Assembly (NCBI GenBank): GCA_021234155.1
Contig: JAJEKV010000028.1
Span: 10,862,134 to 10,926,133, forward strand
Direction: 5' to 3'
Source: Isoetes taiwanensis
Taxonomy: Eukaryota; Streptophyta; Lycopodiopsida; Isoetales; Isoetaceae
Length of the DNA stretch: 64,000 nucleotides
In this document: piece after piece, positions 46,831-57,214 of the stretch
Position numbering within the stretch: position 1 is the first letter of the stretch
Layout of the letters: every line of letters starts with the position of its first letter
Position numbers and translations under genes: made by a program
Notes under the pieces: model-generated
Databases searched by the model: none
What the model saw: the letters and a program-made list of their open reading frames with translations, nothing else
What the model was told of the DNA's origin: nothing

Positions 46831-49800
46831 TAGTATAAAGTCATTTTGTTTATTTTCGTCCTTTTTGATTTTTTGTTTCCTTTGTCTTTTAGCCTCATGA
46901 TCACATAAGTTTTGTATTTTTAGATTGTAAGTGCTTCGTTAGTTTTGATGTGGTTGTATAAATAGTTATCTGCTCTTTAACTGATGTTGTTTTTTTTTTT
47001 ATTATGGGTTTGTGGACTAACAAGTTATTATATTTAGTATATGGCGGATGCTCTCATTTTCTTTTCTTGCAGATTCAATGTGCAGATTCAGATGCATGCA
47101 ATTCCAATACAACTTGACAATGACTTGACTTTCAGATGGACGCAACTTTTTTTTGTGATATGGGTATAGAAATAAAGAGATATTATACACCCCTAAACAC
47201 ACCAGTAGTGTCCCATTTTTTATTATAATAATCAGAACATTTTCTTTTATGAGCTGTTGCAGTTGCCTCAATATCAAATTGAAAGTCCATCATAATCCAA
47301 AAAACAAAGAGTCTTTTACCCCCATGAAAAGTCCTGTTTCTAACTTTCCATATATTCCATAGAGCAAAAAACATCAAGGTATTAGCATAAGTATCCTGGA
47401 TAGAAGCAATAATTCCAATGTTATCTTCCCTGAAATATATACCAAGTTTGTTTCTAAACCGACATTAAAATGGAGCAACCTTGGAGTAGTAAAAGATGTG
47501 TTCCATAGTTTCCATATAGCCAGAACGACAGGTTGGAGAGATAATTAGGGATTTTCTAGAGATCGATTTCAGATTATGAACATTTCTATGAGCCAGAAGC
47601 CATATGAAAAAGCTGATCTTCGGGGAGCAATAAGAATCCCACACGTTCTTAAACAAAGTGATATAATCATTTTCAGAGAGAAGCCATTTAGAGATGGCTT
47701 TCACAGGAAAAACGGACTTATTTAGAGTATAATAGACTTCGCTAACCCTATATTTCGATAAACCAGCTAATTCCATCCCAAAAGACACTATTATTGTTGG
47801 AGTGATTTCTGAAATTAGAAAGAATATTTTTGAAATGAAGGTAATTCTTTTTATCACTCGAAGTCCTTTGAATGATAATTCTCAAATTGGTCCAAGAGAT
47901 AATATGGTCATTTCTATAAAGGTATTTAATCGAAGATAAGCCACTGCTCACCATTTCTTGTAGATGTTTGGATGCTTGATAGCAAGGATTTGGCCATTAT
48001 GATGCTTGAAGACAGGAGATCAGAATAAATCGTATACAGATGAGCATCCTTATTAGTGTGATCAAAACACTTACTCACTTTGTTCCAAATTGTAATTAAA
48101 TTATACATAAGAGGAGAAGTATTAGGACATGGATGCATTTCAGTAAAAGCTGAGCGAGGAAGACTTTGCTTGATAGAGGGATGACCTATAGGATATGAAT
48201 TTTAAAGCCAATATATTTAGTAAAGGTGGAGGCAATAGAGCTATTACCATTTAGAGTTCTCCAAACATATTTGCCAGCAAGAGAACAGGCTTGAAGATAC
48301 AAATTTTAGCAGCCAAGGCCACCAAGAGTTTTAGCACAAGCAACTATATTCTAGTATACAAGTGTGAACCACTTCAAATGAAACTTCTGATAGTCTTCTC
48401 AAGCTCAGAGTAGACAATTTTTGAAGCAACCAATGCAAAGGAAAAATAGACATGAGAGCTAACTAAAACAGAATTAGCAATTAAGGTTCTCCTTGCAAAA
48501 AATAAGCAATTCCTGTAATTGTTTAATTTCCTTTTAATTCTCTCCAAAATAGGTTTCCAAAGTCTTTTTAGATTAGGATTAAGAGAAAGAGGCATACCAA
48601 AGGAGCTCAGAACTTGTAGAGAATTGTGAACACGAATTCCAGAGATGTGAGTCTGGCTTAAATCACCAACAACCACACTTTTGGCAGAATTTAAGGCTAC
48701 CCCAGATGCAGTAGATAATTTAGAGATGATATCCAAGAGAAATCAATATTAGTCACATTAGCATCCAAGAAATCAGAGGTGTCATCAGCATCTTGGGAGA
48801 TATAGTGAGGGCATCATCACTATATCTTTAATCTGACTATTGTTTTGGTAATGCACAATGACTTTAGTAAGCATATCAACAACCACAAAGAACAAATAGG
48901 GAGAGTAAGTGGACAACCCTCCTGACTACTCGAGGTAATTGAAAGAACTTGGTAGGGGAGCCATTAACAATAACATCAGAATTGGCTTTAGAGGTAAGCC
49001 TTGGGATGAAAGCCACTTTCAGAGAGAGACAAATCTAAAAACTCCGACGTGATATATCAAATATGCTCTCTTAAAATCTAACCTAAAAAAAAATACAATT
49101 ATGCTTGGAGACCTTGTTTCCAATGCAAGCCCTCCATAGCTACAATGTAACTATCAAGGATAAAACGATTCGGAAGGAAAGTAGATTGATTATGACTAAT
49201 ATCTAATATTCTTCTGAAGAAACCCTTGAATTCTCTGAGCAATGATTTTAGCACAGAACTTATAGGTGCAATTGGTGAGAGATGTAGGCCTCCATTCAGC
49301 AAGGGAAGAGGGATTGTCAACCTTAGGAATAAGAGCAATGAATTCCCCAGAAATAGAAGGATGGAGATGATTTGCACCCCAGAAACCATGAACAAGAGAG
49401 AATGTCAAGCTTAAAAATATCCCAAAAATACAGGTAGAATTCAGGGGGCAGACCTGGACTGGGAGATTTCCATTTATTAAAACTTTTAATAATAGTGAAG
49501 ATTTCTAACTCACAGGAAATGGCAATAATAAAGTTGTCCATCATGTCAACAGAGTTGGAATAATATCATCTAGAGTAGAAAGGAATTTACCATCTTTGGC
49601 AATTTCAATCTGGCGTGCAGGATTATTGGAACAAAGAGAGGCATAACTATCATAGAAATGATTCTTTATTTCACTGTCAGTGGTCAATGAAATATTGGTG
49701 TCAGTCATGACTTGAGCAATGGAGTTTTCTAGCAACCTATTTTTGGCCACTGGAAAAGAATTTTGAAATGCCTTATTTCATTGTTGTATTTAATCTTACA

Positions 49801-50485
49801 TTTAATAGCAACACTTTTGACCTCCATTTCCTCTTTATCTTTTATATGTCTCTCCAAAACTTCTTCACCAACTTAAAGATTGAAATTACGAGGATCAATT
49901 TGAAGAAGAGATTTAATTTCCCTCATTTGAGTGAGAAAGGTTTCCCTCTGTCTAATTCTTTCCAAGGTCTAGTTTTGGACCAGTTCTTGATCCACTTCTT
50001 AACTTTTTTAATCTTATGATAGAAAGCCTTCATAGAGTGATGATTTGGAATAGAATTTAAATTTGAATAGAAAGCTCTAAAGACCAATTATAGAGAATAT
50101 TCCCATCCCTTGGCTTATTAGTCAAGTGACAAGTATGAAGAAACTGTAGTTGGTGATGAAAAATAGAGATTCACTCATCATTTATGACATAACAATTTTC
50201 CCAAAAGGAGGAATTAGGATTGGAGACATAAAGCCTGTCAAGGGCACAATAGACTCTACCCGAGTTCTTCTGCTTATTGGATCATGTGTAAGGAGTAGTA
50301 GAAGATGCCACATGAATAAGATTGGAATCAGATGTGAAAGAATTCCAATTGATTTTCTCAAGGTTTAGTCATGTTGATCCTATTTCCTAATTTCATGTCC
50401 CAGGAAGGAGTATTGTTGAAATCCCTGCCTACAATCTACACTAATCCAAGCATTTATAGCAGACCATAGATATTCCCTCAATTTT

Positions 50486-50686
50486 GGGGGACAGTTGAAT
50501 AATCCGGCCCCCCTCTACTGAACTATCCGGCCTTTCCGCTTACTGTATTATCCGGCCCTCCCCTTTGAACGAAGCCGGCCCCCATCCGTGCTTCTGCATC
50601 GCCGAGAGAAGTCAACATAAACTAAATTTAACTAAATTATTCACCTAAATCGGCAGCAGAGGGGGGCCGGATTATTCAAGCTAGCC
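50486..50686. mobile_element. 201-bp MITE inserted in the LINE endonuclease
   Basis: The ends are inverted repeats sharing TTGAATAATCCGGCCCCCC (left about 50,494-50,513; right 50,660-50,679 as complement). They are flanked by AATTTT duplications (50,480-50,485 and 50,687-50,692). Within the left half the TATCCGGCCC phrase recurs three to four times. The LINE frame continues on both sides of the insertion, which confirms the boundaries. Confidence 0.85.
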
Positions 50687-51275
50687 AATTTTGGATTGGT
50701 AGAAGCATAGATATTAATATGTAGCACAATAACAGGGGGGTTCCAGGGGGATTTGATATGGATGCGTAAATCATAATTCCTAAAACCATGGACCATACCC
50801 CTAAAACGATTGAATGGAGAAAAAAAGAAAAGAAAAACAAAAATAATAGATTCAATAGAAAAAAGTAAAAAAAAATTCCAATTACAATCCTCAAGTTTGA
50901 GAAAATTCCAAAAATACCCTCCAAATGAAGAGCATTTTTGGAAAAATGGTAATAGAGTTTTTCAAATTTAAAAGTTGTCTTCATAAACACTATAGATTAG
51001 GATAAGGTCTTTCGAACAACAAATTCATCAAAATTGGAGTTGAAATTCACAAGTTATGCTCATTTACGTTGGCTTTTATAGCATTTACTTAAAATACTAT
51101 AACTTGAATATTCCAATTAGCCTCACTTTCATCTATAAGTTTCATGGTGAGCACTTTTTTAGCTGGTTGATTGCAAGAAAGTTATTGCCATTTGAGCCAA
51201 ATACCCTGTTTCTAGAGGTATTTTTGGAATATTTATATATTTGAAGGGTATATCTGAAATTTTTCCAAAACAATA

Positions 51276-51372
51276 AGCATGTTCGCTCAATGGTTGCATT
51301 GGTTAAAGCATTTTTATTACGATATTAGGATATTGAATTTTGTTGGTAGAGATTCGAGTTCCCATATTTTAT
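51276..51372 (+). mobile_element. tRNA-like SINE head inside the LINE
   Basis: An A-box-like TTGCATTGGTTAAAGC at about 51,294-51,309 and a B-box-like GATTCGAGTTCC at 51,351-51,362 have the spacing of a pol-III promoter. The LINE endonuclease is interrupted across roughly 50,830-51,400, so this is likely part of an insertion. No tail was defined. Confidence 0.4.
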
Positions 51373-52249
51373 ATTTCAAAACCTTAGGAAAACCTGTATT
51401 TCATATTTCAAAATCATAGTCGCCCCCAATCATAAACAACCATAATCGAAACAGGAGGTGTCCATAGGCCTCAAGATACGATCTGGATGTGGGATGGATA
51501 GATCCGACGACCGAGATAGTCCAGAGTGCACCTTGTTCAGAATATATAGCATCAAAAAATAGTATTATAGGAAGGGGTGACAGCTTGCCACATTTTGCAA
51601 GGGCTATTAAAGAAGGACACTTGGCTGACATTCTTACCTCCACTAGTTCCGCATGCCTCAATCCATATAGATGAAGAACCAGGATAAATCCAATCTTCTA
51701 AGTTGGAACATTCAAATTTAGGGAGTTTAAGCTCTTAAAGCAATATAACATCAACATTATATTCTTTCAGCTGCGAAATAAGCCTTCTTCTTTTAACAGG
51801 ACCTTTTATACCTCTTATATTCCATGTTAGAATTTTCATAAGCCAGAGGAATATTCAATGGAAATTAGAGGAGACAAGAAAAGGCTAGCAAGATTGTTTA
51901 TTACTTCAAGTATTATAAGCTGGAGTTTTATGTAAAGAGGAAATTGTATTAATCCTAGCCTTTGATTTCTTGCCCTTATTTTTAGGAGAACCTAGGGCAA
52001 TGCTAGTAGTAGTATTATCTTTTAAAAATCCACCTCCCTCCCCTCTCTCCGCCCGTCCAATTCTCTTTCACTAGCTCCTCCAGGAACAAATTCAAACATC
52101 TTATTGACTTGATTTAAAGGACAGCTATTTGAAATGTTGAAAAGAGGAAGTTCCCAGGGAGACTTTAGCTCCATGTTGTATCTGGATAGGCCTATGCTAC
52201 TTGGTACCATAGCCTGATCATCATTAAGCACAAACTATCTTTCTGGAGT

Positions 52250-52681
52250 ATGGCTGCTTTCGATGGTACCATCTTGAACCTGGTAACTAAAAAGTTCTTT
52301 CCAGAAGATATAAGGAGTGCATTAACATTCCAGTGGGGTCTAAAGAAACTCACTAGAGCATGCACTAAAGTTAATAAAATCAATATTAACTTTAAGATTC
52401 TGGAGAAAGTGTACAACCACAAACCTCTTGTAGGATCATATAAAGTGGTCAATACACTCTTGCTTGATGACCATCTGTACAAAGGCTATAAAAATGCCCG
52501 ACACACTATAGTCACTCCTATCACCTTCAATCCGGAGCAAGGTGATCGAGACTATTTTACTAAAGTTTTGAAGCCATGGTTGTTGGGCCTTTCTTCTGCT
52601 GATAGTGTTGCTACATATGTACAACATCATCTAATAGAAAATTGGTTGGATGATATCTCTAAAAATTTATTGTGGCTATGA
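52250..52681 (+). CDS. Unrecognised 143-codon open frame
   Basis: A plus-strand frame starting MAAFDGTILNLVTKKFF, with a mid-region GLKKLTRACTKVNKIN and a C-terminus LIENWLDDISKNLLWL. I see no signal peptide, membrane segment or known motif. It lies between the 5' end of a LINE and a Ulp1-like remnant in the same orientation, so it may be an upstream exon of that remnant's element. A decayed or chance frame is equally possible. Confidence 0.25.
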   Translation: MAAFDGTILNLVTKKFFPEDIRSALTFQWGLKKLTRACTKVNKININFKILEKVYNHKPLVGSYKVVNTLLLDDHLYKGYKNARHTIVTPITFNPEQGDRDYFTKVLKPWLLGLSSADSVATYVQHHLIENWLDDISKNLLWL

Positions 52682-52914
52682 AGAAAAAGAACAAGACCTG
52701 ATTATTACTAGAATCTATTTTAGATCTAATTTGTTACAAAAAGGTTGTGTAAGATATCTGAAATCTACTTTGAAATCTAAATTTGTTAAAACTACTTTCC
52801 CTTTGTGAATTTTGCATTTGTTTCCTTGGATTGTATTATTTACCTTAATAACAGATTGAAGAAGAGGAGCAAATCCCTAGTAGAATTGCTCGACAACTTT
52901 CTACCTATGGTATT

Positions 52915-53612
52915 GCGCGAGTCCAACCCAATCACTATAACGAGGACAGAAGTAGACATTCTGGACAATGAGACACGATAGCTTAATAATACGATCATCG
53001 ATCTGTTCATGAGGTAAATTGTTGCATACCCATGGATTGTACTTTCTATTGTGATCTTTTTATAGCATGGTGTGTTTGCTTAGAAATGTCTGGCTACATT
53101 TGGATGAGGAACGGAGAAAACAAGTATACATATGTCATGCACTAACATATATATATATAAAAATGAAAAAGAAACTTGTTATATCCAAATTGTTACTGAG
53201 ATTGGAGATGGACCATTGTGATGTTTGATTATTCCTATGCGCCGTACGTACCATTGGACTGCAGCTGTGATATTGGGTCTTTTAGCCCTTACCAATTATA
53301 TTTATCCAGTTATATTGCACTTTGATAGCCTTGGTTGTCAAAGGTATGCTTGGACACCCATAAGCAGGCAAGTGGTCAATTTATGAATTCAAATGTAAAC
53401 TTATTTTGATTATGTAGGAATTGACTTTCATCTCTTACAACATGCTAATAGAAGCTTTCCCCACGAGCAGAGAGAATTTGCGGTGGTGCCATCTTAGCCC
53501 TCATCCTCTCCAATCAGATGGTTATTCATGTGGACTGTTTTTTCGTATGTTTGCTAAAATCATCGTGGAGGAAGATGCTGCCATACAGAATTGGATACAG
53601 TATTCAAACTGA
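52915..53612 (+). pseudogene. Ulp1-like SUMO-protease (C48 peptidase) remnant
   Basis: Plus-strand islands match the order of a Ulp1 peptidase. LNNTIIDLFMR lies at 52,982-53,014. A catalytic-His type segment, RRTYHWTAAVILG, is at 53,240-53,280, and an Asp-type segment, VILHFDSLGCQR, at 53,309-53,344. The Cys box LQSDGYSCGLFFRMF is at about 53,509-53,553. Introns are likely: GTATGC after 53,344 and TAG before 53,419 fit a splice pair. Stop codons occur between islands and the Cys box frame ends at 53,612. Plant transposons often carry captured Ulp1 domains; proximity to the Harbinger element is suggestive only. Confidence 0.6.
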
Positions 53613-53699
53613 TGTTTTACACCAGAGGTTGTGTCTAGTATAAGGGATTACTTAATTATTTGTATATGTAATCAAGTTTTTAGAGATTATGGATATAAC

Positions 53700-53945
53700 T
53701 TGTAATAGACATGAGATTACTTGCTTATTCAGATTTTGAATATATTGAGTTGGAGTTGAATTGGAAGTTTGAGTTTATGTAGTAACAAGCCACAAAGAGA
53801 ATTGGAGTTTGAGTTTGTAAAGTTTGAGTTTGTGTATTGTAATAGACATGCGATTACTTGCTTATTCAGATTTTGAATATATTGTAAACATAAAGTTGGA
53901 GTTGAATTGGAAGTTTGAGTTTATGTAGTAACAAGACACAAAGAA
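53700..53945. repeat. Direct repeat, ~100-bp unit with 137-bp period
   Basis: TGTAATAGACATGNGATTAC starts two copies at about 53,700 and 53,838. Each continues through GGAGTTGAATTGGAAGTTTG to ACAAGNCACAAAGA. The second copy has a 10-bp insertion (TAAACATAAA). Confidence 0.85.
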
Positions 53946-54674
53946 TGAATTGACGGTGTTTAACACTACTCTCCTTTTTGTTGCACCACTTTTATCCAAT
54001 CGATCATGACCTCCAATCTTCACCAATGCCTCATTAGCTTCTTTTTGTCTTTTTCTCTGCCTTTGTTTCTTCAGACGTTCTTGCTCTGTATCTCTCTTTT
54101 TCCTCTTCTTGATATTCTTTTTGGTATTGTTCATAATACTAGGATCATGAGCAATTGTCTTATCATTATCTGCATTCTCAAGGTTGAAACTAGAAATAGT
54201 TGCATGTTCTAACCCACAATCTAAAACTTCCCAGATTGAATTTCTTTCAACAATGATCTCAAACTGACCCTAAAAAATGGATCTTCATTCTAGATGTTCG
54301 GATTTCCTCATCTGCCATACCTAAGAATACATCTTTCTTCTCCATTTTTCAGAAAGGTGTTTCACACTGTAGACTTACCAAAATACGACTGAGCAAAAGA
54401 ATGAGGAACAAACTCACTCTACATGCTCCACCATGTGAACGTTTGAAAAGATTCCCTCCAGCATTAATGAAGTGGTTGGTTATTATTAGAATTACTCATC
54501 GGTTATTGGAAAAGGCGTCAACGTAATCAATGTTATACAATTTCGCAAACCATAAATACATTTCTTAAACCACAAATACAAGCTATACTTTTAAGCTATT
54601 TTTTTTTTTTTTTTTTTTGGGGGACACCAAAACTGATCCACTATAGCGTGAACCACCCTGAGAATAAAAATGTA
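53946..54674. other. Spacer, possible 5' part of the Harbinger element
   Basis: It holds a Lys/Arg-rich minus-strand frame (53,862-54,134) that I do not credit and a T20 run (54,600-54,619). The Myb/SANT-like half of a PIF ORF1 might have lain here but is not recognisable. Confidence 0.35.
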
Positions 54675-54854
54675 AATCCAAAGAAAAAAAGAAAATCAAA
54701 AGATGCAGCACCTGAGGTTGTTGCATCAATCAAAAGAATAACTGAAATAAGCGAAAAGGCCTAGGATGACAACCTTGCTCTTGAGAAGGAAAAATTAAAT
54801 ATGTTGAAGGGAATATCTCAGAGTTTGCAAGGCCTTTTTGACAAACTACAATAG
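54675..54854 (+). pseudogene. PIF/Harbinger ORF1 (Myb/SANT-like) C-terminal remnant
   Basis: The plus-strand frame reads NPKKKRKSKDAAPEVVASI, a basic stretch, and continues through an amphipathic helix (ITEISEKA, one TAG, DDNLALEKEKLNMLKGISQS) to a stop at 54,852-54,854. The tail resembles the C-terminus of the DNA-binding ORF1 that accompanies PIF transposases. The TAG falls where CAG (Gln) would fit. It lies 390 bp upstream of the transposase in the same orientation. Confidence 0.5.
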
Positions 54855-55241
54855 TAGCCAATTTGGGTTGTCAAAAGCAGTAATTCATTTGTTTTCGACT
54901 TCTTGTTTCCAATGAAGTGTTGTTTTTCAATTGTCAAACTAGTCTTGCAATTGATGTTTCTCCAACCAAGCAATTGTGGAATTACCAAGTTTTGTTTCAT
55001 TTCCATGTACTTACATGTCATTTATTTCATTTTAAAGGTTTTGTTTCATTTTCCATGTTTCTGAATGTATCCTCTACTCACACTTTTTTTCTCTTTTTTG
55101 GGTATTCTTAGTTGGCATGGATTCGACTTTGCGGCAGGGTCTACTTCAAGTTTGTCAAGCACTGCATATTTTCATCATGCTTGAGTTGTTGAGGCCTAGT
55201 GATGCACGACCATCTACAAGATACATGAGGCGTGTATACAA

Positions 55242-56418
55242 GTGATTGAATTAGTAAGTTATATGCCTTTTATGAAGAGAGAAAAGCCTATTTGCTGGGT
55301 GTATAAGCGGGTGGAAGGCTTCTATGAGAACATACTATCAGTGAGCCACACAGATAAAATGTTTCGTCAAAGAATGAGGATCTCTGGAGCAACCTTTCAA
55401 TGGGTTTGTGATGTTTTGCACATGGGAATGGCAATAGAAGTGCCAAAAAAGGTTTCTATAGGATTGACATGCCTAGCTTCTGGATCAACTCAAGACTATG
55501 TGGTAGAATTATATGGAGTTGGCACCACAACAGTTCATAGATGTGCTTTAGAATTTAGTCGAGCTATAAAGCTCAAAATGAGAGAATTGCACTGTGGATT
55601 ACATTGGCCGAATGAAAATCAGTGCAAAGAGTTTGCTATTGCGTATGAGGCAAAACAAGGCATTCCACATGTCATTGGGGCGGTGGATGGTAGTCATATT
55701 CCGATCGTAGCTCCGGTTGATCATGGAGCAGACTATTACAATAGAAAGGGGTTCCATTCCATACTTCTATAGGCCATTGTAGATTCCAGATGTTTGATAT
55801 GGGACTATGATATTGGGTGGGCGGGAAGCATGCATCATTGAGCTCTAATGCAAAGAACAATAGCTTATGCAAAATTTGAGTCTGGTGAAATGAAAAATTA
55901 TTGTTTGCTTGGTGATGCTGGATACACTCCAAGGCCTTGGTTGTTGACCCCATTCTTTAACAAACGGACAAGATTTAAGGATCATGAAAAACATTGGAAT
56001 TTCATCCAATCAAGCACTAGAATGTCCGTGTAGAGGGTCTTCAGGATACTAAAAGCATGGTTTGAAGAAGACAGAGGCACATCTGAAACATGTACCAATG
56101 GTTGTTGTTGCTAATTTATGCATCATACATAATGAAGCATTTGCTGAGGATTGGGTCAATGAAGCAGCCGCAAAGTTAGAAGTAAACGAGGCAAGTGCAC
56201 GGGAGGCTTTATATAAACTGGGTGCAGCAAGCGTATACCCAAATGGGAACTTTGAATACCCAAATGGGAACTCTGAGGAGCCTGAGGAGAATGGAGAGAG
56301 AACTGTGAACGAGGAAAAAATTTATGAAGAACTAGTTCTTGAAGACATTGCAAGAAGAACTGCATTGGCAAGGGCTCTATATAGTGTTCGTAGTTCTATG
56401 GATATAGATGAAAGCTAA
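55242..56418 (+). pseudogene. PIF/Harbinger (HARBI1-like) transposase, broken
   Basis: One frame from 55,242 to 56,033 carries an N-terminal helical region and then the DDE_Tnp_4 signature: GAVDGSHIPIVAPVD (first Asp, about 55,677-55,720), YYNRKGFHSI, WDYDIGWAGS and LLGDAGYTPRPWLLTPF (second Asp, about 55,908-55,958). Stops occur at 55,770-55,772, 55,839-55,841 and 56,031-56,033. The last sits where the catalytic Glu of ERVFG-type boxes is expected (S V stop R V F). After a frameshift the C-terminal part reads 56,062-56,418, with an acidic tail. HARBI1 transposases act as nucleases at TIRs and need ORF1 for nuclear import. This copy cannot work. Confidence 0.85.
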
Positions 56419-56501
56419 AAATGTTGTTTATAAAGGAGTTTATAGATGAAAGCTAAAGGAGTTTATATTTTTATGACTTTTGGACATGTATTTAATAATA
56501 A

Positions 56502-56617
56502 TAAGACATGTCTTATTTTATATAATGGAAAACTGTGAATATAAGACACGTCTTATATTAATAAGACGTGTCTTATATTAAAGCAGTGGAAAAATGATTT
56601 TTTTAAGACACGTCTTA
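56502..56617. repeat. Cluster of four palindromes TAAGACRYGTCTTA
   Basis: Exact 14-bp palindromes lie at 56,502-56,515 (ACAT core), 56,542-56,555, 56,562-56,575 and 56,604-56,617. They sit 85-200 bp downstream of the transposase stop, where subterminal transposase-binding sites or the TIR of the element would be expected. Confidence 0.85.
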
Positions 56618-57214
56618 TATATGACATAGAGCCCAAAAGAATTTCTTATAATAATGTGACATCCATAAAATTAGACTGCTGTGGAAAAAGGGCCTAAGCC
56701 CCATCACAAATCATGACATAATAAGAAGAGAATAAAACCAAACCAAACAAAAGAAGGAAAAAGAAACTAGAAGTATTAACCCAACCAAACGTTTTGAGGA
56801 CCCCTGTTTGGTCGAGAATGAGTGTTGTGCCACCCCGATACATTGCCACTAATTGTATTAGATACATAGCATTTAACTCATGGTTTTATGCCAAGTGTAT
56901 TCTCAATGGTTCTAAATAATAATATTCCGAACTGAGACCACCCCATAGGTTTAATCAGACTCCTCATCCATGGATGTCCCATAGGGCCTAGCATGGTTCC
57001 TGTCATGCCTCCCCCAATATACAGTGACATTATTGCAATCACTATGTCATGGGTTAAACTCAATGGAATTATCATTTTTCTTTCTATTTAGACCTGGAAA
57101 AGGTGCACAAACAACACGTTTCCTTTCTATAAAACTCAAGTTTACTTCTTTTGTTTTCATCTTTTGCTACAATACTGGGGTTTACAAAAACAGTAGCAAA
57201 GAGAGTGCCCAAGA
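56618..57214. other. Intergenic region between Harbinger element and glucanase gene
   Basis: AT-rich, with no convincing frame. It includes the probable 3' UTR of the minus-strand glucanase gene just below 57,215. Confidence 0.4.

Larger units (their letters stand above)
46988..52231 (-). mobile_element. L1-like LINE, nearly full length but inactive
   Basis: The minus-strand order is complete. A pre-endonuclease region lies at 52,231-51,840. The endonuclease begins MKILTWNIRGIKG at 51,839 and contains a GRDFN box at about 50,430. RT segments follow: FNKWKSPSPGLPPEF (about 49,450-49,500), the GEFIALIPKV block (about 49,310-49,345), a QDADD box (about 48,790-48,815) and GVALNSAKS (48,690-48,705). 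A zf-RVT region (47,465-47,650, KISFFIWLLAHRNVHN) and an ALWNIWKVRN tail (about 47,340-47,370) come next. A T-run at 46,988-47,001 on the plus strand is the poly(A) tail. Stops (for example TAA at 51,735-51,737 where Gln is expected), frameshifts and two inserted elements kill it. Confidence 0.85.

Noticed and set aside
53862-54134. A Lys/Arg-rich 90-codon minus-strand frame between Ulp1 and Harbinger remnants.
   Set aside because: The composition suggests a nuclear protein, but there is no recognised domain. The bias comes from a T/C-rich plus strand and the frame runs into the direct repeat at 53.84 kb.
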